Source: Rathayibacter iranicus NCPPB 2253 = VKM Ac-1602 (GTDB taxonomy: Bacteria > Actinomycetota > Actinomycetes > Actinomycetales > Microbacteriaceae). From it: DNA of 64,000 nt. The notes beneath the pieces are model-generated. The model searched no databases. It saw only the letters and a program-made list of their open reading frames with translations, and was not told where the DNA came from. Shown piece by piece: positions 1-7,431 of the stretch. Position 1 is the stretch's first letter. Every line of letters starts with the position of its first letter. Position numbers and translations under genes: made by a program. The DNA lies in assembly GCF_003149025.1 (NCBI RefSeq), contig NZ_QGDV01000006.1, forward strand, positions 1 through 64,000, given 5' to 3'.

Positions 1-143
1 TCGGTGACATTCTGGCGATAATAAAGAAGAGTGATATGCAGTGCCCCCGCGAGCGAGAGTGTGCGTGGCCGTCCTCGACGCCGACGCCACGTGAACTCGT
101 TCTCGATCCGTTCGGCGAGGATCGCGTAGTGCTCGGCCGTCAT
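1..143 (-). CDS. IS5-like transposase, N-terminal part, runs off the left edge
   Basis: Reading the minus strand from an ATG at 143 gives 47 codons without a stop to the window edge. The product starts MTAEHYAILAERIE and continues GRPRTLSLAGALHITLLYY, then RQNVT. A GRPR-x-LSL-x-x-AL-x-x-TLLYxRxNxT pattern is the N-terminal helix-turn-helix (HTH_Tnp_4 type) of actinobacterial IS5-family DDE transposases, which normally continues into a VSQxTVSR recognition helix. The catalytic domain would lie to the left of the window, so I cannot say whether the element is intact. No terminal inverted repeat was identified in 144-294. It sits beside a truncated toxin gene, which fits insertion-driven decay. 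Family level call is fairly sure; functionality unknown. Confidence 0.6.
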   Translation of the reverse strand, partial: MTAEHYAILAERIENEFTWRRRRGRPRTLSLAGALHITLLYYRQNVT

Positions 144-294
144 TCCCGTAGTAGTCTGTGTGCGCACCGGCTGGTTCCTTTGCGAAGAGTTTCTGTCGAA
201 GGTTGCTCTTCAATCACAGCGGACCAGCCCGTGTTATCCGTGACCGACACGCACGAATCCATCTCGATCAATCGGATTTTGCATAAGCCTCAAT

Positions 295-741
295 GTGATG
301 GAGTTCTCTGCGGATTCGTGGCAGGCGTCTTCTTCGGGGTTGCAAAGGAGTCTCGCGGACCGGATTGAGGCCCTTGATGCGCTCCTGCAGGAGCTTGAGA
401 GTCTGATGGGTTCGGGGAATATCAGTGGTCAGAGTGCTGACGCGATGCGCGCGTATATTCGGGGAGTGCATGTCCCGATCGTGCAGTCGCTGCTGGTGTG
501 CCTGTCCACGTTCCAGACCGCGATCGGCGTGTACTGGAACGGATACTCCCAGGTTGATACGGACGGGAATTTCCGAGCGTGTCAAATTACCTATGGACGC
601 AGAAGGAGGTCGGCCGCAGCGGTCAACGTGATCTCCCTCCGCCGGAGGCCGGTGAGCGCCGCTTCCGTGAACCAGCGCTCAGAGAGAGTACGCCACTCGC
701 CCACTGTCGGCGATGTCGGCTGGCCAAAATCCGACGAATAG
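295..741 (+). pseudogene. Truncated LXG-domain (T7SS polymorphic toxin) remnant
   Basis: The open frame (GTG 295 or ATG 298) encodes about 92 residues that look like the N-terminal half of an LXG domain. There is a long helix, then an SGNISGQSADAMRAYIRGVH segment matching the lKGkaadaIkaYfreVH pattern, then a second helix and a YWNGYSQVDTDGNF ending. LXG domains target toxins to the ESX/type VII secretion system, and the toxic domain is always C-terminal. Here homology-like sequence stops near 571, the rest of the frame (to 741) is Arg/Ser-rich and reads through the antisense DUF6282 gene, and no toxin domain follows. I therefore regard it as a 3'-truncated gene beside an insertion sequence. 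No ESX genes are visible. Confidence 0.5.
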
Positions 742-1382
742 AGAAGATTGCCCACTTCACGAAGCACCGAAAGATGCGCGTCGGTGCCGATTCGGCCGAG
801 CAGGTGCGTCAGCTCAGTGTGCTCGAAGGCGACGTCGAACTCCTCGGTCAGCTCCTGCACGAGAGGACTCGCATTCACCAACGGATGGAACGCATGCGTC
901 ACGAGAACTCTCCCTGCATCGCCACGAGCTGCAACTGCGCCGAGAAGCGCCGATATCCGCTCGGCAGGGAGGTGGCCAGTCGCGACGACCGCACCGCAGG
1001 ACCAGGCCATCTCGATGACCTCCTCCAGCGCGGTAATCACCCGTCTGTTGGTCAGATGATCAAGAAGACTCCTGATGTCGCGCGTCGGGAGCGAGACGAT
1101 GGGCCGCGGGCGAAACCGCTCACGCCGAAGCAGCCGTTCAAGCGAGCGTGAATCGACCAGATCCGCCCACTGGATGACGGCGACTCCTCCAACCGGGACC
1201 CCGTTCAACCTCCACTGCCGGGTGGAGGACAGGGTCTCCCCGTCGTGGCGCTTGACCCAGACGGCGCCGTTTTCGTTTCCGTACTCCCTCACGGCTCCCG
1301 CAATCGACGTTCTGCGGCGCACCGCATCCGTGCCGGCGTGGAAGTGAGAGTCGATGAACTCGACCGGCCAACGATCAGCCAT
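591..1382 (-). CDS. DUF6282 family, amidohydrolase-like metal hydrolase
   Basis: This encodes 263 residues. The fold signature is that of a metal-dependent TIM-barrel hydrolase: HxH at residues 13 and 15 (DSHFHAGTDAVRRR), His137 (ATGHLP), His163 (VTHAFHP) and Asp218 (SSDFG). These match the HxH, H, H, D ligands of amidohydrolases and the DxHxH...R opening of DUF6282. Start 1382 is chosen because GGAAAGG lies 5 bases upstream; a longer frame begins at 1406. It overlaps the rraA-like stop by 8 bp and is the last gene of the 6046-591 operon. Role inferred: hydrolysis of a lactone, amide or similar intermediate, comparable to LigI/LigJ-type amidohydrolases in protocatechuate 4,5-cleavage; the substrate is unknown. 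Confidence 0.7.
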   Translation of the reverse strand: MADRWPVEFIDSHFHAGTDAVRRRTSIAGAVREYGNENGAVWVKRHDGETLSSTRQWRLNGVPVGGVAVIQWADLVDSRSLERLLRRERFRPRPIVSLPTRDIRSLLDHLTNRRVITALEEVIEMAWSCGAVVATGHLPAERISALLGAVAARGDAGRVLVTHAFHPLVNASPLVQELTEEFDVAFEHTELTHLLGRIGTDAHLSVLREVGNLLYSSDFGQPTSPTVGEWRTLSERWFTEAALTGLRRREITLTAAADLLLRP

Positions 1383-2040
1383 CGGAACCTTTCCACGGCG
1401 TGGCATAGCCGAACGACCTCCGCGCGTCGGCGAGAGAACTCCCTCCTCGAACGGCCGCCGCGATCCGGCGTTCCGTCTCCTCGACGGACTCCGCCATGGC
1501 GAGAACCGTCTCCATCCGGTCAGCGGGAACCATCATCGCGCCGTTGTCGTCGGCAATCATCCAGTCCCCCGGCCTCACGGTGATCCCATCGACGACAACG
1601 GGAATCTGCACTGCATCGAATCGAAGCCGATTCTTCGCGCTGACCATCGAGGTGCCCGCGCTGAAGAGCGGATAACCCAGCGCACGGATGCCGGCGACAT
1701 CTCGAGCGAAGCCGGACACGATCGTTCCCGCGATTCCTCGTGCCTGAGCGGTCACCGTCAGGAGATCTCCCCAGGTCGTGCACTCACGTCCGGTCGGATT
1801 GACTGAGACGATCACCGATCCCGGAGGGACATCGTCCACGTACTCCGCGGCGCTGCGGAATTCTTGCCCCGTCGTCTCGAGGAGTGCGTATCGGACGGTG
1901 AATGCTGGACCGGCGACACGGGTGCCGGGCGACCGGGCAACAATGCTCGGCAGCCAGGTGCTCGGTTCTCTCAGCCCATCCAACGCATCGGAGACACTCG
2001 CCGTATCGACACGTGATCCGCGCCATCCGGACCCACTCAT
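1375..2040 (-). CDS. RraA-like aldolase/decarboxylase
   Basis: This 221-residue protein belongs to the RraA/HMG-aldolase fold (4-hydroxy-4-methyl-2-oxoglutarate and 4-carboxy-4-hydroxy-2-oxoadipate aldolases, oxaloacetate decarboxylases). Diagnostic parts are the GDLL loop at 91-94, which binds pyruvate enolate, and GFARDVAGIRALGYPLF (110-126), whose Arg113-Asp114 pair binds substrate and metal. Length is normal for the family. It overlaps the upstream dehydrogenase by an ATGA quartet (2037-2040), so the two are probably translationally coupled. In its operon it most likely performs the pyruvate- or CO2-releasing step. A role as an RNase E inhibitor is unlikely given the catabolic neighbours. 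Substrate unresolved. Confidence 0.8.
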   Translation of the reverse strand: MSGSGWRGSRVDTASVSDALDGLREPSTWLPSIVARSPGTRVAGPAFTVRYALLETTGQEFRSAAEYVDDVPPGSVIVSVNPTGRECTTWGDLLTVTAQARGIAGTIVSGFARDVAGIRALGYPLFSAGTSMVSAKNRLRFDAVQIPVVVDGITVRPGDWMIADDNGAMMVPADRMETVLAMAESVEETERRIAAAVRGGSSLADARRSFGYATPWKGSDG

Positions 2041-3146
2041 TCGTCATCCTCTCGATAAATTTTCTCGAACACCTCTCGCGCGACATCCAGGGTGGAAGCG
2101 CTTCCTCCCAGGTCGTAGGTGACGAACCGTCCCTCCCGCAACACGTCGCCGACGGCCCGCCTGATCCTTTTCGCGCTCGCCGTCTCGCTGAGGTGATCGA
2201 GCATCGCCGCCATCGTGAGGAACATCGCCATCGGATTAGCTCGACCGGTGCCGACAAGACGCGGCGCGCTGCCGTGCACGGGTTCGAAGTAGGCGTGTTC
2301 CGCGCCGATATTGCTGCTCGAGGCAAGACCCAGGCCACCCATCACACCGGCACCGACATCGGAGAGGATGTCTCCGAACATGTTCTCCGCGACGAGGACA
2401 TCGAAACGCGACGGTCGAGTCACGATCCACATTGCCGCCGCGTCGACATTGATGATCTCGCTCTCGATACCGGGGAAATCGCCAGCGACGGATTCGAGGA
2501 CCTCCCTTACGAGGCGAGAACTCTGCCGGAGAACATTCGGCTTATCGGCGACGGAGACGAATCCCCGTCGCGATGACGCCAGTTCGAAGGCTCGGCGCAG
2601 GAGGGATTCGAGCCCACTCCGAGTCTGGAGCCGCACTGTCGCCGATGTCCCCGGACGTCCAGACGCGACGGCGTTCGGGTGATTGGCGACGACCGACCAG
2701 AGGGGTTCGGTCAGCGGAAACCGGTCGTAACCCGCGTAGAGACCCTCTGTGTTCTCGCGCACGACAACGAAATCGAAGGCTTCCCCGCGAAGGTCGAGGA
2801 TTGGCCTGATATTCACATTCAGGCTGAGTTGCTGACGAAGCTGAACAACAGGGGACACATACGCGAGAGAAGTGGGATCGAGCCCAGGCGCCAACTCCGC
2901 CACCGCCTCCCTCGCCGGTTTGCTGGTGACCGCACCGAGCAGAGTCGCGTCGGAGGACCTGACCAACTCCCAGGTCTTGGCCGGGACTGGATCACCGGCT
3001 TCACACCAGCACTCCCATCCGATTTTGGCCGCGACGAGCGTGAGATTCGGACACAGCCGCTCCAGGACCGGCAGAGCGGCCGACATGACCTCGGGGCCAA
3101 TCCCGTCTCCCGGAAGAACGGCGATCGACTTCTTCGTTCCCCTCAT
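2037..3146 (-). CDS. Isopropylmalate/tartrate dehydrogenase-like oxidoreductase
   Basis: This encodes 369 residues of the beta-decarboxylating dehydrogenase family (isopropylmalate, isocitrate, homoisocitrate, tartrate dehydrogenases), which oxidise a 2-hydroxy-3-carboxy acid with NAD(P) and a divalent metal and release CO2. Visible are GDGIGPEV (13-20), Arg104, Arg114 and Arg130, RENTEGLY (Tyr137), Lys202 (ADKPN), and metal ligands Asp235, Asp259 and Asp263 (FGDILSD). All catalytic positions known from IPMDH are present. The start at 3146 is set by the ATGA overlap with the upstream gene; a frame open to 3341 only extends into that gene. Its operon lacks leuC/leuD, so a catabolic substrate is more likely than leucine synthesis. 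Confidence 0.85.
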   Translation of the reverse strand: MRGTKKSIAVLPGDGIGPEVMSAALPVLERLCPNLTLVAAKIGWECWCEAGDPVPAKTWELVRSSDATLLGAVTSKPAREAVAELAPGLDPTSLAYVSPVVQLRQQLSLNVNIRPILDLRGEAFDFVVVRENTEGLYAGYDRFPLTEPLWSVVANHPNAVASGRPGTSATVRLQTRSGLESLLRRAFELASSRRGFVSVADKPNVLRQSSRLVREVLESVAGDFPGIESEIINVDAAAMWIVTRPSRFDVLVAENMFGDILSDVGAGVMGGLGLASSSNIGAEHAYFEPVHGSAPRLVGTGRANPMAMFLTMAAMLDHLSETASAKRIRRAVGDVLREGRFVTYDLGGSASTLDVAREVFEKIYREDDE

Positions 3147-3841
3147 CGCAGATCCTTCTCCAGCACCGTGCCCACGACAGAGGCGACCCGGTCGGGCCGA
3201 TCGAGATGAGCGCGCATTCCGGCGCCGCTCAGCTCGATGAGCTTGGGAGAATCGCAGCGGCACACATCGTCCCTGCCCGCCAATTGCGACTCGCTTCCCA
3301 CGACCGCGATATGCCGACCGCCGCCCCCGGAATGCTCGCACGAGTACTCCATTAGCGCCTGCAGCCCGTTGACAAGACGTCCCCTCATCGCACGCTCGGT
3401 TCGATACCCATCGTCCTCTCTCGGGGCAGGAATGCCGCCAGCGAGGCTCTCGAGAAGGCCGGCAGCCGGACCAATTCCATCGCGTGCCACGGCGGCGATG
3501 ACATCCGCGAATCGAGCCCGGAGGCGCTCCGTTGGCTTGCTCGGCGCCGACACAGTGAGGGTGACGACGCCGTCGCTGAGATGAGGACCGAGTTCATGCG
3601 CCACTACACCGCCCAGCGCGTTCCCGAGAATGAGCGAGGCCTCGGCGAGCGAGGGGCACTCCGCTCTCCAGTACTCGGCGACCTCCCTGATCGTCGTCGC
3701 ACCGTCCTCGAACGGAGCGCAGGTGTCGAGCGAGAGCACGTCGAAGCCCGCCTGCTCGAGCTGCGCGCCGATCGCTCCCGGAAAAGCGCGGAATTCACGG
3801 AGGACGTGCAGCGGCTCGAAAGAGATCGCAAGCCCTGTCAC
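3143..3841 (-). CDS. Alpha/beta-hydrolase-like protein lacking the nucleophile serine
   Basis: This is a 232-residue protein with the layout of a small alpha/beta hydrolase. The strand and turn normally carrying G-x-S-x-G reads LILGNALGGVVAHELG (residues 71-86), so the nucleophile position is Ala75 (codon GCG; TCG would restore Ser). Everything around the elbow is conserved, including the GG after it that helps form the oxyanion hole. The frame is intact and start and stop both overlap neighbours by ATGA, so the gene is under selection and not obviously decayed. It may have a non-hydrolytic role, as in serine-less lyases of the fold, or may have lost activity. Substrate unknown. Confidence 0.6.
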   Translation of the reverse strand: MTGLAISFEPLHVLREFRAFPGAIGAQLEQAGFDVLSLDTCAPFEDGATTIREVAEYWRAECPSLAEASLILGNALGGVVAHELGPHLSDGVVTLTVSAPSKPTERLRARFADVIAAVARDGIGPAAGLLESLAGGIPAPREDDGYRTERAMRGRLVNGLQALMEYSCEHSGGGGRHIAVVGSESQLAGRDDVCRCDSPKLIELSGAGMRAHLDRPDRVASVVGTVLEKDLR

Positions 3842-4773
3842 GAGTCTGCACCGGCGAGAAGGCCTGCGGCCCGCACCTGCGCATGACGGTCCGGGATCTC
3901 GGCCAGCCGAGGACTGTGCTCGATCGAGAGATCGAAATAGCCGAGCAGCATATCGGTCACATCGAGACGAGGAGCCGCCTCCACGACGCTTTCACCGAGT
4001 CTCGTCGAAAGTTCGAGCACAGAACCCAAATCGAATCGGTCGGATCCGGCGCGGCGTTGCGAAAGATACGCCAGCCATTGCTCCGCAACGAGATTACCCG
4101 CCCCTTTTCCCATGCCCAGGACCGCTGAATCCACCCATGTCGCCCCCGCGTCGACCGCGCGGATGGTATTGACGAGTGCCAAGCCGAGATGATTGTGCGC
4201 ATGCATGCCGACAGCGAGTTCGTGTCCAGAGATCAACGATTCGACTAGCGCATGCACTTCGTCGGGAAGAAGACTGCCGTTCGAGTCCGCGAGATAGAGA
4301 GCAGTAACACCGAGGCCGCTGACCGCATTGATAATCCGCCGCAGCCGCTTCGGCGCGACGGTGCTGATTCTCGTCACGTTGATGCAGACGACGTAACCAA
4401 TTTCGACGGCGCGCTGAGCGCACTCGAGGCTGCGCCGCGGATCTGAGGGCGAAAAGCAGATACGAAGGAGCCGCGCGCCTGCGCTCCATGCTTCATCCAA
4501 GTCGTGTTCGCCGAGGTTTCCCGGGTGCACCATGATCCCAATGTGCTCCGGGCCGACCTCGCGAGCCATGGCCGCTATGTACTCGTCATCGCAGTGCGCG
4601 GTCAGGCCGTCCGTCAGTTCCGGCCGTGACGACCCCTTCCTGTATCCGATTTCTACCCAGTCGAATCCGCTGGCGACACTGGAACGCGCGTGAGCGAGCG
4701 CGTACTCGGGGGAGAAGTTGAAGGAGTTGCGGTAACCCCCATCGCGGAGGGTGACATCGATGTTGGTGATCAC
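3838..4773 (-). CDS. DRE-TIM aldolase, 4-hydroxy-2-oxovalerate aldolase-like
   Basis: This 311-residue TIM-barrel metal lyase is of the HMG-CoA lyase/DmpG superfamily. The N-terminus DVTLRDGGYRNSFNF carries the catalytic Arg10-Asp11 pair, HAH at 191-193 with Asp11 provides the metal site, and GMGKGAGN (220-227) is the conserved glycine loop. DmpG-type enzymes cleave 4-hydroxy-2-oxo acids to pyruvate and an aldehyde; no C-terminal acyltransferase or LeuA-type regulatory domain is present. Start is GTG 4773, with TAGGAG 8 bases upstream; a nearer ATG is out of frame and hits a stop. It follows the MFS gene by 19 bp and overlaps the hydrolase-like gene. Exact substrate is unknown. Confidence 0.8.
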   Translation of the reverse strand: MITNIDVTLRDGGYRNSFNFSPEYALAHARSSVASGFDWVEIGYRKGSSRPELTDGLTAHCDDEYIAAMAREVGPEHIGIMVHPGNLGEHDLDEAWSAGARLLRICFSPSDPRRSLECAQRAVEIGYVVCINVTRISTVAPKRLRRIINAVSGLGVTALYLADSNGSLLPDEVHALVESLISGHELAVGMHAHNHLGLALVNTIRAVDAGATWVDSAVLGMGKGAGNLVAEQWLAYLSQRRAGSDRFDLGSVLELSTRLGESVVEAAPRLDVTDMLLGYFDLSIEHSPRLAEIPDRHAQVRAAGLLAGADS

Positions 4774-4792
4774 AGCATGAGCTCCTAAAGAG

Positions 4793-6046
4793 TTATGGAC
4801 GTACTGAGGGGATGCCCGCGGCGTTGCCGGAGGCGGAACGATCGGCCTCACGCTGTGGGCGCAGGAGCACGAGCGCTGCCGAGCAGAGCACGATGACCGC
4901 GGTGGCGAACAGGACGAAGGCGGCGCTGTCTCCAATGGCAGCGGCCAGGAATCCCACAGCGAGAGCAGGCACCGAGAGAGCGAGGTACGCCACGATGAAG
5001 TAGGCCGCGAGTACCGCGCCGAGCTGCGACGCCGGAGCGGCGAGCGTGACGATACGCGTACCCGTCAGAAAGGACAGGCCGAAGCCGGCCCCGCTCAGCA
5101 CTGCTCCTGCAACGGCGAGCGGTGCGCTCGCGACGACGGCGCCCGCCGCGGTCATTGCGGTTCCGATCCCAAGCGCGAACATCGCACACGTCGCCGCCCG
5201 CCGCGGCGAGACCGTTCGGGCGATCAGCATCCAGACGACCTGGACCACGCCGCCGACGCCCTGGACGGCGAGAACCACGATTCCGGCGACGACGTGTCCG
5301 TGAACGCCCAGCAGAGAACTCGCGAGCGTTCCGCCGAGGGCGAGATAGAGCCCTCCGACAGACCACGCGGCTGTGACACAGAACGACGCGACTGCGAAGT
5401 CTCGGCGCATCCCCCGCGGAACCGACGGACGCTGCACCTGGAGGAGTCGAGTACCTGTCGCCCGAGCAGTCCGGGGCGACAGCACCGCGACTCCGACCGC
5501 AGTGAGCAGGCTCGCGCAGGCGAACATCTCGAAGGGAAATGGAACAGGCCCACCCCAGTCGAGGATCAGCCCGCTCGCCAGCGCTCCGGCCGCTATGCCG
5601 AGGGTGCTGACGATGCTATTCATCCCTGCCGCCGCGCGCTGGTCCGAGCGGGGATGCGTCTCGGACAGTGCTGCGCCGGCGGCGCCGGTCGCGATGCCGG
5701 TCGCGACTCCCTGGATCAGCCGGGCAAGGATCAGAGCGGGCAGGTCTGGAGCCAGCGCAAGACCCACCATCGATAGGGAGAGACCGAGCATTCCCGCCAC
5801 GAGAACCGGTCTCGTGCCAACTCGGTCCGAGATTCCGCCGGCGGTCAGGAGAGCCGCGATCACACCCACGGCGTATGCCGCATACGCGAGAGTGATCGCG
5901 CCCGCTGGAAGTGACCACTGTGCCTGAAACGCCGAATAGGCGGGCGAGGGGGCACCGCTCGCGGCAAGGGTGATGCCAAGGGCCGTTGCGACGACGACGT
6001 AGGGCGCTCGGCGCCGTCGCGGTATCGACTCATCATGGGTCGTCAT
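4793..6046 (-). CDS. MFS transporter
   Basis: This encodes 417 residues with about twelve hydrophobic membrane spans, and GGISDRVGTRPVLVAG after the second span is the loop 2-3 motif (GxxxDRxGxR) of the major facilitator superfamily. Start 6046 is chosen because GAGGAGAGGAAG precedes it; a longer frame from 6124 would run through the promoter region shared with the LysR gene. It is the first gene of a six-gene minus-strand operon and diverges from that regulator, so it probably imports the substrate of the pathway (or exports a product). It is placed closer to drug/organic-anion MFS groups than to sugar porters by general appearance only. Confidence 0.85.
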   Translation of the reverse strand: MTTHDESIPRRRRAPYVVVATALGITLAASGAPSPAYSAFQAQWSLPAGAITLAYAAYAVGVIAALLTAGGISDRVGTRPVLVAGMLGLSLSMVGLALAPDLPALILARLIQGVATGIATGAAGAALSETHPRSDQRAAAGMNSIVSTLGIAAGALASGLILDWGGPVPFPFEMFACASLLTAVGVAVLSPRTARATGTRLLQVQRPSVPRGMRRDFAVASFCVTAAWSVGGLYLALGGTLASSLLGVHGHVVAGIVVLAVQGVGGVVQVVWMLIARTVSPRRAATCAMFALGIGTAMTAAGAVVASAPLAVAGAVLSGAGFGLSFLTGTRIVTLAAPASQLGAVLAAYFIVAYLALSVPALAVGFLAAAIGDSAAFVLFATAVIVLCSAALVLLRPQREADRSASGNAAGIPSVRP

Positions 6047-6090
6047 GGCTTCCTCTCCTCGCAAAATTCCCCCCATCCCTTCAGCCGGAG

Positions 6091-6114
6091 GTGAGGACCG
6101 CACACTATCCTCAC
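6091..6114. promoter_or_regulatory. Inverted repeat, probable LysR operator
   Basis: GTGAGGA-N10-TCCTCAC is a perfect 7-bp inverted repeat in the 153-bp gap between the divergent MFS operon and the LysR gene. Position, arm length and spacing suit an operator for a LysR-type regulator that controls both directions. It is not a strict T-N11-A box. Confidence 0.5.
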
Positions 6115-6199
6115 GTCGGATCACAAGTCGAAGAGCAGAACGCAGTGGTGAGAAAGGGGTCCGCCTGGGTCGGCGAAGCCCGCGGAGGAGGAGAGACAG

Positions 6200-7081
6200 A
6201 TGACTGCACGACTTGACGACATCTCAGTGCGGCATTTGCGGTACGCGCTGGCCGTGGAAGCGGCCGGATCGATCACCGGAGCCGCCGAGAAGTTGCGCGT
6301 CGCTCAGCCGAGTGTGAGCCAGCAGATCAGGAAGCTGGAGGCACGCCTGGGTATGCCCCTCTTCGAGCGGACGAGGACCGGCCTGGCCGTCACTCCCGAA
6401 GCGCGGGACTTCCTCCAGACCGTCTCGCTTCTTCTCGGAGGGCTCGAAGAAGCAGCGGCGCGATTGAACGGAGTGGGCAGCCCGTGGAGAGTGGGGATCG
6501 GCCCCGGGCTCGGCCTTGATGTCGTCGCAGAGGTGGAATCGGCCCTGCACAGCGTGCAGCCTGACGCGCAGATGCAGTGCAGCTCCGACTCCTCCAGCGC
6601 GATGATCCGTGCGCTCGAACGCGGGACCCTGGACCTCGCCGTCGTGCGAACCCCGGTCGGCGGCTCCCTTCTCGTCCACGCGTCTCTCGCCAGCAATGAG
6701 CTGGGGGTCGTCGTCGGACCGCGGAATCCCCTCGCCCGCGAATCCACCATCTCCTGGGAGCAGCTGCGGAGTTCTACGCTGCTCTGGTTCGACGACGAAA
6801 AAGCACCGCGCTATGCCGCTGAAATCCTCGCTCACCTCGCTCGGAATGGCTGGTCGCCCGCACGAGAGCACGGACCTGCCCGCCACGCCCTGTTCCAGCA
6901 CCGACTCATGACCGACGATTCCCTCGTGGCGCTGCGCCCGGCAAGCACGCGAGGATCCGAGGCTCCGCTCTGCTGGGTGCCGTTCGACGAGGATCCACCC
7001 CTCGAGCACCTAGCCCTCGTGGCACTGCGCGGCACCAGTGCGGGCGCGCTGGTCGCGAGGCTCAGAGCCACACCCAGGTAA
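6200..7081 (+). CDS. LysR-type transcriptional regulator
   Basis: This 293-residue protein has the LysR winged helix-turn-helix at residues 10-70 (AGSITGAAEKL-RVAQPSVSQQI-RKLEARLGMPLFER) followed by a type 2 periplasmic-binding-protein-like effector domain. ATG 6200 is preceded by a GGAGGAGGAG run. It is transcribed away from the MFS/aldolase operon. In this family the usual role is co-inducer-dependent activation of the divergent operon and autorepression through a shared intergenic site; the repeat at 6091-6114 is the candidate. The inducer would then be the pathway substrate or an intermediate. Confidence 0.9.
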   Translation: MTARLDDISVRHLRYALAVEAAGSITGAAEKLRVAQPSVSQQIRKLEARLGMPLFERTRTGLAVTPEARDFLQTVSLLLGGLEEAAARLNGVGSPWRVGIGPGLGLDVVAEVESALHSVQPDAQMQCSSDSSSAMIRALERGTLDLAVVRTPVGGSLLVHASLASNELGVVVGPRNPLARESTISWEQLRSSTLLWFDDEKAPRYAAEILAHLARNGWSPAREHGPARHALFQHRLMTDDSLVALRPASTRGSEAPLCWVPFDEDPPLEHLALVALRGTSAGALVARLRATPR

Positions 7082-7177
7082 TCGCCTTCGCCGGTGCAAC
7101 GAATGCGTCTGAGACGGCGCCGACGAGTCTGCGTACGGTGGCTCGTGAACCTCCTCACCGACCGGAAGGACACGACC

Positions 7178-7375
7178 ATGCCCCTCATCTCCATCTCTCA
7201 GACCCCGGGTACCGACCCGCAGACGAAGGCGGCCATCCTCCGCGCGGTCACCGACGCATATATCTCGGCAACGGGAGCAAAGCCAGCGAGCGTCTGGGCG
7301 ACGGTGACCGAGATCGAACGCGACAGCTGGGCAGTCGGAGGCGAGACTCTCGCCGAGAAGGCCGCGCGATCCTAA
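7178..7375 (+). CDS. 4-oxalocrotonate tautomerase-family protein
   Basis: This encodes 65 residues beginning MPLISISQTPGT. After Met removal Pro1 is N-terminal, the general base of the 4-OT superfamily, and the length is that of a canonical 4-OT monomer. Start 7178 is set by GGAAGGA at 7164-7170. 4-OT enzymes shift enol/keto tautomers of 2-hydroxymuconate-type intermediates. It lies 96 bp after the LysR gene, on the same strand, and may be part of the same regulon: RraA-like aldolase, DmpG-like aldolase and tautomerase commonly occur together in meta-cleavage pathways. That functional link is inference. A bidirectional terminator follows. Confidence 0.75.
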   Translation: MPLISISQTPGTDPQTKAAILRAVTDAYISATGAKPASVWATVTEIERDSWAVGGETLAEKAARS

Positions 7376-7387
7376 ACACGGGGCAAA

Positions 7388-7423
7388 GAGGGGGGAGCTG
7401 ACCATCCGGTCAGCTCCCCCCTC
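7388..7423. terminator. Bidirectional terminator hairpin
   Basis: A perfect 16-bp stem (GAGGGGGGAGCTGACC and its complement) with a 4-base ATCC loop lies between the convergent tautomerase and SGNH genes. No T-tract follows, as is common in actinobacteria. Confidence 0.85.
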
Positions 7424-7431
7424 GCGTGCGT

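Noticed and set aside
36-368. A 110-codon plus-strand frame at the left edge
   Set aside because: It crosses the transposase fragment on the other strand, has no domain, and is an open frame by chance.
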